A stretch of DNA of 64,000 bases from a virus. The stretch spans positions 50,923 to 114,922 of the IMG/VR virus record IMGVR_UViG_3300027797_000001. One strand, given 5' to 3'. A program made the position numbers and the translations under genes. Numbering within the stretch: the first letter of the stretch is position 1; every line of letters starts with the position of its first letter. Shown piece after piece: positions 8,791 through 18,386 of the stretch. The notes below the pieces were generated by a model. It worked only from the letters and a program-made list of their open reading frames with translations. It was not told the origin of the DNA and did not search any database.

Positions 8791-11700
8791 ATGACAAAAA
8801 AGAAAGTAAGAATATACAAGGCTCCAGATGGTAAAGGTCAGTATATAAATAAAACTGCAAAGTTCTTAAAGAAAGCTGCATTTGGTGGTCAATCAGATAC
8901 TCCGCAAGAGGATATGTATTCTCAATTGGCACAAGCTTCATATATGTCTATTAAAAAGGGACAAAGTCCAAAGGCAGTATATGACTTTTTAATTAATAAT
9001 AAAATTAGTAAAGATGTTGCTGAGAAAATTGTGACAAGTGTTATACAGTTCATGATGTCAAAAGGTGAATTAGAACAAGAAGACCTTGACGAAGATCAGC
9101 AAAAAGAGCAACAGATGCAAGCTCAAATGCAACAACAGCAACAAGAAAAAGAACAAATGGCTTCTGAACAAGATGCTGCTAATGAAGCACAGATGGACAT
9201 GTACAACAAACAAAGTATGGATGTTGCTAATGACATGTCTCAGTATGATCAAGAAGCAGAAGCTAACTTAGATACAGAAGATATATTAGGTTTTCAGGCT
9301 GGTGGTCAAATGACTACAGATGATTTATTGTCAGAACTTAATAAGCATGATAATGATATTAATTTCCAAGATTTAGAATCATTAATTCAGTCTACTCCTG
9401 GAACACAAAGTGCATCATTCCCAGGGATTGAAGAATACTACTTACCTTATATTCCACTTTATAGTGAAAGCAATGAGATTCCAATTTATAATCCAATACA
9501 AAGTGATAATCAATATAAGTTTGGGGGAAAAACAAAAAAGAAATTTATAGGATCAGTACTAGAACTTTTAAAGAAAGAAGAGGGTGGCGAGGATGAAGTA
9601 ATTAATAATACTACAGCTACTCCTAAAGATGATCTTACAAATACTGTTAAGAGAAAACAAGATTCATTTGTATCAGCATTAAGTGACGAAGCTAAAAAAA
9701 TAAAAATAGAAGAGTATTATAATCAAATTAAAAATACAAATGATCCAGATACTCAAGAAATTTTAGGTGGAGGCCCTGATCAAATGAAAAGGGGTGGCAG
9801 AACTAAAAGAAAAGATAATAGACTGCTTAGAAAATTAAATAGAATACTAGGACAAAATGATATGTATGGTATGCAAGGGTATATGCCATATAATTATTTT
9901 AATAAGCGTAGTGGAGATTTTGCAAATCAAAGATTTGATACTTTAGACTATCCATCAATTGCAGAATACTATAAAGCATTGTTAGAGAAAATGCCAGTGT
10001 TAAATCAAATGTCAAGAGTATTGCCTCAAGTAGATGTTTATGACACAGGTTTATTTGGTAGACCAAAGAAGTATAAGATTTCATATAACATTCAACCAGT
10101 AGATAAATCTGCAGAAAGACAAGCTATGGAAGCTGTTATTAAGAACAATACTGGATCATCTTTCCCAATGTTATATCCAAATCCTGGTTATGATGGTTCT
10201 CCTGCTCCAGCTGGTACAATGTTAGATGTAGTTAATGACCGCTCTATAGCTCCTATACAATATGATGCATCTGTAAAACCTATGGTTCCTACAGGTCCAA
10301 TGGCTTTTCAGTTTGGAGGTTCAGCTATTTTTGATCCTTCTGCAAGTACATTAGCAAAATATATCTATGGTGGCAATGATTTTCCAGAAGATTCTAAGAA
10401 TGTAAATGATCCATACTTTTCAGATACTACACCATATCCACAAATGCAAAATGGCGGAGATCCCACTGAATATACACATTATACTCATGGAGCTAATGAT
10501 GTATTTCATGATAACATGAATATGATAAATCAAGCTAAGGATGGTTTAGAAACTGGTGGTGATGAATATGCTCTTGATTATATAAGACAACTTGCTGGTC
10601 AAATGAAGCAGTATAATAAAGCTTCTAGAAAATTAGGAAGGCAGGCAAGAAGAATGACTGGAAATACCATGTTAGATTATTTAATTCCTATCAATAGACC
10701 TTTTGAGTATGCAGGAAGTTATGGTCAACAAAGGGGAATGCCATTTGATTATGAGACCGGTGAAGAATACACCGGTGAAATAGACCCATCTAATTTTGTA
10801 GCAAGGGATAATTATAAAATAGGAATGTTTGGTAAACCTAAAAAATTTATAGATTATTATTCAGTAGGTAATGAAGGACTTAATGTTCCAGATGATTTTT
10901 CAGAAATTGAACCATATACAAAGTCAAAACAAAAAGCTCCTGCTCAACAAGATGTTTATAATGAACAAGAAGAGGAAGACATTTCTTTTCGTCAAGCAAG
11001 AAGGAATGATGGCGTAAGTAATATTAGAGGTGCTTTTGCAAGAATGTTTCCTGAAAGTTCAGGTAGAGAAGATAGAGAAAGAATGTTTCCTATGCTCAGA
11101 GCTCAAGACTCAGATAGAAGTGAAGACAGAAGATTGTTTCCAATGATGAGGGCGGATAAAAAACAAGAAGGTGGAGAACCAAACCAGGATGATTATTATA
11201 ATGATTTATTTTCTAAATTAAACTATAGTAATACCTATAGCAATTATTACAATGAATTAGAATTTAGAAAAGGTGGAAGAGTATTAAGAAAAGCATTTGC
11301 GGGTTTAGAAAATACACCTGTTTCATATAATGACAATCCAGTTACTTCACAAAATATTATTAGTCAAAATACTCCAGATCCTATGGAGCAAATGACAGCA
11401 TTTCAAGGACCTATTATAGAAGATAGTGACTTTAATTTTCCAACTGATCTTCCTGGACCAGTTTCTACAACTAAACCTTATGTTGAACCTGCAGAAGATG
11501 ATTGGTCAGGTCCTCAAATGAGTAATCCAGACATAGATTATCCTGCTGGTCCTGAGAAACTTAAAAATAAATTAGTAGGTGTTAAGAGAAAAAGAAAAGA
11601 TATGTTTAATATAGATCCAGAAGCAGGTGTTAATGCATTTAATGCTGGAGCTAGAGGAGTTCTTGGTGGTATTGATAGAATGAGGAATAAGAAACAAGAA

Positions 11701-12147
11701 GCAAACATGTATGCTAAAAACTTTGACCCTACTAAAATTTATGGACAAAAATCAAGAATAGATAAAGGTGACTATGATGTAAATAAAGGATTGTATAGAG
11801 TAAATCAAATGGGTGCTGATAGATTAGGCCGCTCTAAAAAGTATGGAGGTTATATGCAACCAGGAGGATCAGTAGATCAACAAATGTATTACCCTGAAGA
11901 CAATATGGTTTATCCTCCAGGAGATAGTCAGTATCCAATGATTCCTTTGAATCAAGATATTATGGATATGATGTATAACCAATACTATTCTGATCCTAAC
12001 TTTGCACCTTATATGGAAGACCCATATATGGAAGAAACTCCAGAGCAAATGGACTACAGAATGGTAAAAGAAGGTGGAGAAACCTATATGTCAGATGAAC
12101 AAATAAATGCCTTCTTAGCTGAAGGAGGAGAAATTGAATATTTATAA
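8791..12147 (+). CDS. Repeat-hinged virion protein, Gln/Tyr-rich
   Basis: The product is 1118 residues, starting at the ATG after the 58-base leader. Seen: a basic N-terminus (VRIYKAPDGKG) matching the start pattern of the neighbouring proteins; a Gln/Met-rich stretch about residues 93-125; and at least a dozen Gly-Gly hinges, often in a basic or acidic setting (FQAGGQ, KFGGK, EEGGE, KRGGRTKRK, FQFGG, QNGGD, KQEGGE, RKGGR, KYGGY). It ends with KEGGETYMSDEQINAFL and AEGGEIEYL. No enzyme motif is seen. The stop at 12145-12147 is followed 9 bases later, in the same frame, by the next gene. Likely a virion-associated protein of the same family as its neighbours; molecular role unknown. Confidence 0.8.
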   Translation: MTKKKVRIYKAPDGKGQYINKTAKFLKKAAFGGQSDTPQEDMYSQLAQASYMSIKKGQSPKAVYDFLINNKISKDVAEKIVTSVIQFMMSKGELEQEDLDEDQQKEQQMQAQMQQQQQEKEQMASEQDAANEAQMDMYNKQSMDVANDMSQYDQEAEANLDTEDILGFQAGGQMTTDDLLSELNKHDNDINFQDLESLIQSTPGTQSASFPGIEEYYLPYIPLYSESNEIPIYNPIQSDNQYKFGGKTKKKFIGSVLELLKKEEGGEDEVINNTTATPKDDLTNTVKRKQDSFVSALSDEAKKIKIEEYYNQIKNTNDPDTQEILGGGPDQMKRGGRTKRKDNRLLRKLNRILGQNDMYGMQGYMPYNYFNKRSGDFANQRFDTLDYPSIAEYYKALLEKMPVLNQMSRVLPQVDVYDTGLFGRPKKYKISYNIQPVDKSAERQAMEAVIKNNTGSSFPMLYPNPGYDGSPAPAGTMLDVVNDRSIAPIQYDASVKPMVPTGPMAFQFGGSAIFDPSASTLAKYIYGGNDFPEDSKNVNDPYFSDTTPYPQMQNGGDPTEYTHYTHGANDVFHDNMNMINQAKDGLETGGDEYALDYIRQLAGQMKQYNKASRKLGRQARRMTGNTMLDYLIPINRPFEYAGSYGQQRGMPFDYETGEEYTGEIDPSNFVARDNYKIGMFGKPKKFIDYYSVGNEGLNVPDDFSEIEPYTKSKQKAPAQQDVYNEQEEEDISFRQARRNDGVSNIRGAFARMFPESSGREDRERMFPMLRAQDSDRSEDRRLFPMMRADKKQEGGEPNQDDYYNDLFSKLNYSNTYSNYYNELEFRKGGRVLRKAFAGLENTPVSYNDNPVTSQNIISQNTPDPMEQMTAFQGPIIEDSDFNFPTDLPGPVSTTKPYVEPAEDDWSGPQMSNPDIDYPAGPEKLKNKLVGVKRKRKDMFNIDPEAGVNAFNAGARGVLGGIDRMRNKKQEANMYAKNFDPTKIYGQKSRIDKGDYDVNKGLYRVNQMGADRLGRSKKYGGYMQPGGSVDQQMYYPEDNMVYPPGDSQYPMIPLNQDIMDMMYNQYYSDPNFAPYMEDPYMEETPEQMDYRMVKEGGETYMSDEQINAFLAEGGEIEYL

Positions 12148-12156
12148 TTTTGTATT

Positions 12157-15084
12157 ATGTATCATAGAGTAAGAATTAAAAAATTGCCACAGGCAAGAAC
12201 AGGTTACCAAGTACAAGGTTCACTAGCTAATGATGTACCAGCTTTTGGTGGAGCAGATTATAATGCATATATAGGAAAACCAAATCTTAGACAAAGTAAA
12301 TATATTACAGCTGTACCAAGAGATGAAGCTAACTTAGAAGCAGAAGGTGGAGAAACTGTATATGGTGACATCAATGGAGATGGTTTTCCAGAACACAAAG
12401 TTATAAAAGGACCAAGACACTCAGCAGGTGGTGTACCATTATCATTACCAGATGATACATTTATTTTTAGTGATACTAAATCAATGAAGATAAATGATCC
12501 TAATGTTTTACAAATGTTTGGTAAAGCACCTAAGAAAGGAAAAGGTCAACATGGCTTTACTCCAGCAGATCTTGCTAAGCAATATGATATAGATAAGTAT
12601 AGAAAAATATTACAAGATCCTGACTCAGATCATATTGCTAGAAAAACTGCTGAACTAATGATCCGTAACTATAATATGAAGTTAGGAGCTTTAGCATTAG
12701 CACAAGAAGCTAAAAAAGGATTTCCTCAAGGTATACCAGTAGTAGCTAAACCTTACATGGAAGCTATGGGTCTTACAGAAGATAAACTTCTACCAGCTGA
12801 ATATAGAACATTGTCAGCTCCACAAGAAGAAGAAGAAATGCCAGAAGATCAAATGCAAGATCCTTCACAACAATATGCTTCTGATGATTATGATGTAGAG
12901 AATACACCATATGATACAGAAGAAGAAATGGGAATGCAACCTGGTATGGGATTAGATCAAGCAGCCATGGAAGGGCAAATGCAAATGCCACCTATGGCTA
13001 TGTATGGTATGGAGATGGGAGGTTATGATATGCCTTTTGCTGCATATGGTATGCCTATGGGAGCTAATTCTAGTAACTATATGGGAAGAACTAAAAGAAT
13101 CCAAGGTAGTGGTCCATTTCCAAACCGTCAAATGGCTAGAGAAGGAATTATTGCGGGTGGTGTATTAGGTATGCCATTGGTAATGCAAGATGGTGGATAT
13201 TTACCTAAAGCTCAAACAGGACCAACAACACCTAAATATAAAACATATAATGAGGCTGATCTTCCTGCAGGAACTGCAGTTAAAGATCCTAAAGATATGA
13301 GTCTTAAGGTTGGTGATTATGTAAGACAAGCAGATGGTACAGTAACTAAAGTTACTAGTGCGGCTTTAAAAACAAAAGTTGATACACAAACTCGACCTGG
13401 TACAAGAGCAGACTTTATGAATGCATCTGCTGATAACAAAGCTATACTAGAAGCAGGAGATAAAATTATTGATAAAGCAATAGCCAGTGGACAAGCTGTA
13501 AGAGGTTATAAAAAACCAGATGGTACTTGGGTAAATGACAAAACAAAATCTGGTGTAAGATTATTAGGAGATTTAAATTTACCATTTGAAGATAGAATTA
13601 TACTAAGTAGAGCACTTAATTCTTCTCAAGAATTTGGTACTAATAAATATAAGGTTGAATCTCAAGCAATGACCAAAGGTTATTCTAGAAAAGTTGATGG
13701 TAAATTTAAAGGTTCAGGATCTTTTGTTTCTGGATTTACACCTGAAGATTATGAGAAGAGATATCTTTTTGAAAAAGCTAGAGGATTTGGTTTAAATGAT
13801 CAAGAAGCATTTGATCAAATAAATAAAATATATGCGGATCCAGCAAAAACTTCTGAGATTAGAAAAGAATATTTAAATTATTTAGGAAAAGGAAATTTAG
13901 CTACTGGTAAATCAGATGCTGATTTATTAAATCCTAATTTTTATAAAGCTAATTATGCTGAAGTAACTTCTGGAATTGAATCAGTATTAGGTGCAGCAGC
14001 AAATAGACCTACAATAGGTGATGAGCAATTATCTGGTTTTGAGCACTTTGATGCTGCTGGTTTAAGTCCAGAGTTTAATTATGAACCACCTGAGAATCCA
14101 TGTCCATGTAAAGATGATAGTGGTCAAACAGTAGTTAGAGATGCTGATGGAAATTGCCCATGTCCAGATAAACCAAAAGATTGTCCTTGTGGTAAAGATC
14201 CTATAACTGGACAATGTAAACCATGTGACGAAATACCACCGGGAAAAAAACCTCCTGTTACTCCACCAGCTAAATGGTGGTTGCAAGATACAATTAAAAC
14301 TACTGGTGCATTTGGGGATTTAATGGGTATTAAAAAATATATGCCATGGTCACCTAAAGTAGATCTTGAAGAACCAAGACCTACATTCTTAGATCCTACA
14401 AGAGAACTTGCTCAACAGTCTGAACAAGCAAATCTTGCCATCATGAATTTAGCTGCATTTGCTGGACCACAAGCTTTATCTAGTAGAGCATCAAGCATAC
14501 AAGGAACTGGGGCTAAATCAGCCGCAGATACTTTATCTAGAATAAATAATGCTAATGTTGGTATAGCAGATAATTTTGAGATGAAACAAGTAGATATTAG
14601 AAATCAAGAAGCACTTGCTAATCAAGCTGGACAGCAAAAACTTTATGATGCAAATACTATAGCTAATCAACAGTTTGATAATTCAAGAATGGCATTAAGA
14701 AATCAAATGAGAAATCATTATACAAATGCTATTACTAATAAAGCTAAAACAGCTACATTAAATCAGTTGTATCCACAGTACGCAGTCTTGCCAGAGACTG
14801 GTGGTATGCCAGGATTTAAAGGCGGTAAGCCAATTAAACCTGAAGTTACAAAAACTGCTCAAGAATACTTTGATGAGATAAAACTACAGTATCCTGATAT
14901 GGATGACAAAACCGCATATCAAATGGCTAAAGATAGAGCAGGTACTCAAACAACCGATGATAATGCTATGGATGTTGTTAATGCACAATACAATGTTCCA
15001 TCTGGAACAGATATGAGATATGGAGGATTTGCTAATGGAGGCTTTGTTTATGGAGACTCAATCTATCCTTTCTTTTTTACTTAA
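12157..15084 (+). CDS. Conserved crAss-like structural protein with RHSxGGVP block and Cys-Pro cluster
   Basis: The product is 975 residues. The N-terminus (MYHRVRIKKLPQARTGYQ) carries a degenerate LPKAQ motif. Residues about 60-115 hold a well-ordered block (EGGETVYGDINGDG, KGPRHSAGGVPLSLPDDTF, FIFSDTKSMKI) of a kind I associate with structural proteins of Bacteroidota phages; the exact family cannot be verified here. Seen further: an acidic, Met-rich stretch about 220-300; QDGGYLPKAQTG near 345-355; a Cys/Pro-rich block about 647-693 with CPC and CPCG units; and an Asn/Ala/Gln-rich helical region about 740-870. The C-terminus is aromatic (SIYPFFFT). Inferred: a tail- or portal-proximal virion protein, or a cargo adaptor. 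Confidence 0.82.
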   Translation: MYHRVRIKKLPQARTGYQVQGSLANDVPAFGGADYNAYIGKPNLRQSKYITAVPRDEANLEAEGGETVYGDINGDGFPEHKVIKGPRHSAGGVPLSLPDDTFIFSDTKSMKINDPNVLQMFGKAPKKGKGQHGFTPADLAKQYDIDKYRKILQDPDSDHIARKTAELMIRNYNMKLGALALAQEAKKGFPQGIPVVAKPYMEAMGLTEDKLLPAEYRTLSAPQEEEEMPEDQMQDPSQQYASDDYDVENTPYDTEEEMGMQPGMGLDQAAMEGQMQMPPMAMYGMEMGGYDMPFAAYGMPMGANSSNYMGRTKRIQGSGPFPNRQMAREGIIAGGVLGMPLVMQDGGYLPKAQTGPTTPKYKTYNEADLPAGTAVKDPKDMSLKVGDYVRQADGTVTKVTSAALKTKVDTQTRPGTRADFMNASADNKAILEAGDKIIDKAIASGQAVRGYKKPDGTWVNDKTKSGVRLLGDLNLPFEDRIILSRALNSSQEFGTNKYKVESQAMTKGYSRKVDGKFKGSGSFVSGFTPEDYEKRYLFEKARGFGLNDQEAFDQINKIYADPAKTSEIRKEYLNYLGKGNLATGKSDADLLNPNFYKANYAEVTSGIESVLGAAANRPTIGDEQLSGFEHFDAAGLSPEFNYEPPENPCPCKDDSGQTVVRDADGNCPCPDKPKDCPCGKDPITGQCKPCDEIPPGKKPPVTPPAKWWLQDTIKTTGAFGDLMGIKKYMPWSPKVDLEEPRPTFLDPTRELAQQSEQANLAIMNLAAFAGPQALSSRASSIQGTGAKSAADTLSRINNANVGIADNFEMKQVDIRNQEALANQAGQQKLYDANTIANQQFDNSRMALRNQMRNHYTNAITNKAKTATLNQLYPQYAVLPETGGMPGFKGGKPIKPEVTKTAQEYFDEIKLQYPDMDDKTAYQMAKDRAGTQTTDDNAMDVVNAQYNVPSGTDMRYGGFANGGFVYGDSIYPFFFT

Positions 15085-15112
15085 ACTTTTAAGATTTATT
15101 AAACTTAATAAA

Positions 15113-15134
15113 TTTTAATATATTTATATTATAA
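15113..15134 (+). promoter_or_regulatory. Candidate AT-rich late promoter or leader element
   Basis: This is the second copy of the 22-base element at 8761..8782 (18 of 22 identical). It ends 9 bases before the ATG at 15144, inside a 59-base gap. Low complexity limits confidence. Confidence 0.4.
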
Positions 15135-15143
15135 TAATAAAAT

Positions 15144-18100
15144 ATGGCAACGTATATACAAGGGGTTACAGATTATATACCAGATTACCAGCCTTTTCAG
15201 CCTGACTTAAATTTCTATGCAAGTGCTTTGCAGACAAAACAAAATCAGTATGATAGTAATTATAAGGCTTTAAATAATTTATATGGTCAATATTTTTATG
15301 CTGATTTAACAAGACCTGATAATATTAAAAAGAAAGATCAATTACTTAAGAATATTGACTTTAATTTAAACAGGGTAGCTGGTTTAGATTTATCATTAGA
15401 ACAAAATGTTCAACAAGCTACTCAGATCTTTACACCATTTTATGAAGACCAATTCTTGATGAAAGATATGGCCTATACTAAAAACTTTAGCAGTTCTTAT
15501 AATGGTGCATTAGCATTACAGAAAAGTAAAGACAAAGAAACATATTCTAAATACTGGAATGAGGGAGTTAAGTATATGTTATATGAAAGAGAAAAGTTTA
15601 AAAAATCAACTGATGAAGAATCATTAGGATTTGCTAATGCAGAGTATGTGCCTTATAAAAATGCAGTTGAAACTTACATGAAACTTGCAAAAGATATGGG
15701 TATATCAGCTGATATAACTCAATCCAATGGTAGATACTTTGTTCGTCAAAAAAATGGAGATTTAATTCTTCAAGATTTAAGTAGAATTTTTACATCTGCT
15801 TTTGCTAATGACCCTCAACTTCAAAAAATAGCTCAAGTTCAAGCTGTAGTAAATAGAGAAGATAAGATTAGAGAACTTGCTGGTAAATATAATGGAGATA
15901 TTGCTGCTGCAGAAAGAGAATATTTACAAACTCAAAACGCAACTATCCAAGAATATATTGCATTAAAAAATTCTAAGAATAAAGAGAATTTAAAAACTGT
16001 AGAAAATAAAACTGAATCTGTAAATAAAAAACTTGAATTTGGTGAAGGAAATCAATTTACAGAATCTTATGTAAAGTCTCTTGAGAAAGCATATGGTATT
16101 GCACAAGATAATGTTAATTATAGTGATGCTTTAAGTAATGAAATTTCTGATGACAAAAACAGAACATTAACTACTGCTGGAGGAACATCTAATCCTGATG
16201 ATATTGAACAATTAAGATATAAAGTAGATGCGGGTACTGCATCAATGTTTGCAGAACAAGATATTGCTGAAGCAGCATATCAACGTTCTAGAGTAGATAT
16301 GGTAGTTGATATATCAGCAGATCCATATGGTGTGTCCGCACAAAATCATGCATTTGCATTATCTAGACAGAGAGAAGCACAAGCCCATAAAGAGTTCATG
16401 CTTGAACAAAAAGATATAAAAGATAAAGAAAATCTTGTTCTTAATGCTGGATTAGTTAATGGTACTTATATTGGTACACAACAGGTAATGGGTGCAGATG
16501 GTAAAATGCATACTGAAGGAATTCCAAATCCAGCACTATTCAATAGAAGAACATTATTAGATACTGACTCTGGTGCAGCTACAGATGGAGAAAATAAACT
16601 TGTTGCAAATAGAGATAAATTAAAAGAAGTTACATCTGAATATGCAGATCCAATGATTAAAAACATTGTTAATACTCTTAACATGTTTGTTAAAGCTGGA
16701 TATTTAAATAAGGGTGATATTGCTCCAATGTTTTTTAATGGTAAAATGGACGCAAATCAGTTCCTTAAAAATTATCAAGATAAGTCATACGGATATTTAA
16801 GTGGAAAAGGTGCTGATTATTTAGAAACACTTTATAATAAAGTTACTACATTTGCTATGGCACACAGAGGTGATGCTGGAGTAGCTGATTCATATTTAAG
16901 TAGTTCTTCTCATGAGAAGTTTGATGACTATGTAACATATCTTAGAGCAAATAAAAAACTTAAAGCTGATAATGCAGAAGTTATAAATAAGAATTTATAT
17001 TCTTCTGTTGCTTTAAGCAGCTTAGGTTTAGATGATAAAATGAAAGAAAAACTAATAAGTAGTTTTTATGATAAAAACAGTTTAATGATTTTATCAAAAG
17101 ATGATTTTATCAATAGTAATAAAAATATGAAAGTTAATTCTGCTTTGCATTATCCTCTTTCCGTAACTAGTCCTGAACAAACTGATAAAAGTTTTTCAAT
17201 GACTCAGAAAGAATATAATACTTGGAAGCAAAATGTTTTAAAACTTGACAAAGAGTTATTCTCTATAGATCCAGCTGGAAAATTTTCAAATAAACTTATT
17301 GGTAATGTTGCAAGTATTGGTGATCCAAATCTTAGAAAAAAATATAACAGAGTACAACAAATCAAAAGTGATCTACAAAGAATGGGTGCTTGGAATGGTG
17401 AGAGAAAAATTGTTATTACTGATCATAAAGATGTAAACGGTAATGTAAAACCAATAGGTGTAAAACATAATGGATCTTCAATTTGGGATAATGTTAGTAG
17501 AGACAAAGAAGAAGTACTATCTGGAATATATGATGAGTTTGCAAGAAATTTTGTAAACACATCAAAAAGTAGAGAAATTAAAAGTGTCTATGACTCTCCA
17601 CATTTTAAAGGTACTGGTTTAGCAAGTACAGGAATTAATGGTTTAGATGTTTCAATGGCTGCACCTACTAGTCCTGGATTTAAAGCTTATATAGATTTTA
17701 TGGAAAAGGATATGACTAGAATAAATCTATATGATGGAAAAAATAAAGTAAGTTTCTTTGGTGCTAATAAAACTGGTGTAAATGATACTGAAGATTTATT
17801 GGATAATAATGATGCTGCTAAAGTAACTGAATTAATTCTAGAGCACTACTATAAAAATATTGGTAAAAAAGATATTAAACCATTCTTCTTTGGTTCAAGA
17901 CAAATTGCTCTTGAAGATAAAAATACCGGAGCAATGGTTATTAAACCAGACAATCAAGTATTAAAAGAACTTATAGAATCAGATACTCAAGGTTTAATTA
18001 CTAAAGAAGTACAACAAGCCATATTAAAAAATGGCATCTCTATTATATCTAATAAAAATAATTTCAGTAATGATATCTTTAAAGGTAATGAAACAACACC

Positions 18101-18386
18101 TTTAGAAAGTATGGTAAATGCATTAGAGGAAATTACTTATGTTAATCCTATGGGTGGTGGTGAAGTAACTGTTGCAAAAAATACAACTGGTACATCTGAT
18201 TATAATATTTATGGAATACAATATTATATGGACAAAAATGGTCAGAAAAAATCAGAAAAATTTACACTACCTGTATTGATGTATCAAAATAATATTGATC
18301 AACTTTTTTATCAGGCTAAGCAAATGCTTAGAGAGAATGCGGAAGATTATGCTGCAGAATATAGAAGATTCCATCAAAATAAATAA
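15144..18386 (+). CDS. Conserved late structural protein (MATYIQGVTDYIP type)
   Basis: The product is 1080 residues. The N-terminus (MATYIQGVTDYIPDYQPFQPDLNFY) followed by a helical Gln/Tyr/Asp-rich region resembles a structural protein seen beside the giant ORFs of crAss-like phages of Bacteroidota. That is recognition from memory, not a search. The rest is mixed helical and extended sequence without enzyme motifs, Gly-Gly hinges or membrane segments. Its TAA stop is directly abutted by the ATG of the next gene in the same frame (TAA|ATG). It is the first gene after the second AT-rich leader, so it may head a transcription unit with the three giant genes. Probably a virion component or ejected cargo. 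Confidence 0.78.
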   Translation: MATYIQGVTDYIPDYQPFQPDLNFYASALQTKQNQYDSNYKALNNLYGQYFYADLTRPDNIKKKDQLLKNIDFNLNRVAGLDLSLEQNVQQATQIFTPFYEDQFLMKDMAYTKNFSSSYNGALALQKSKDKETYSKYWNEGVKYMLYEREKFKKSTDEESLGFANAEYVPYKNAVETYMKLAKDMGISADITQSNGRYFVRQKNGDLILQDLSRIFTSAFANDPQLQKIAQVQAVVNREDKIRELAGKYNGDIAAAEREYLQTQNATIQEYIALKNSKNKENLKTVENKTESVNKKLEFGEGNQFTESYVKSLEKAYGIAQDNVNYSDALSNEISDDKNRTLTTAGGTSNPDDIEQLRYKVDAGTASMFAEQDIAEAAYQRSRVDMVVDISADPYGVSAQNHAFALSRQREAQAHKEFMLEQKDIKDKENLVLNAGLVNGTYIGTQQVMGADGKMHTEGIPNPALFNRRTLLDTDSGAATDGENKLVANRDKLKEVTSEYADPMIKNIVNTLNMFVKAGYLNKGDIAPMFFNGKMDANQFLKNYQDKSYGYLSGKGADYLETLYNKVTTFAMAHRGDAGVADSYLSSSSHEKFDDYVTYLRANKKLKADNAEVINKNLYSSVALSSLGLDDKMKEKLISSFYDKNSLMILSKDDFINSNKNMKVNSALHYPLSVTSPEQTDKSFSMTQKEYNTWKQNVLKLDKELFSIDPAGKFSNKLIGNVASIGDPNLRKKYNRVQQIKSDLQRMGAWNGERKIVITDHKDVNGNVKPIGVKHNGSSIWDNVSRDKEEVLSGIYDEFARNFVNTSKSREIKSVYDSPHFKGTGLASTGINGLDVSMAAPTSPGFKAYIDFMEKDMTRINLYDGKNKVSFFGANKTGVNDTEDLLDNNDAAKVTELILEHYYKNIGKKDIKPFFFGSRQIALEDKNTGAMVIKPDNQVLKELIESDTQGLITKEVQQAILKNGISIISNKNNFSNDIFKGNETTPLESMVNALEEITYVNPMGGGEVTVAKNTTGTSDYNIYGIQYYMDKNGQKKSEKFTLPVLMYQNNIDQLFYQAKQMLRENAEDYAAEYRRFHQNK

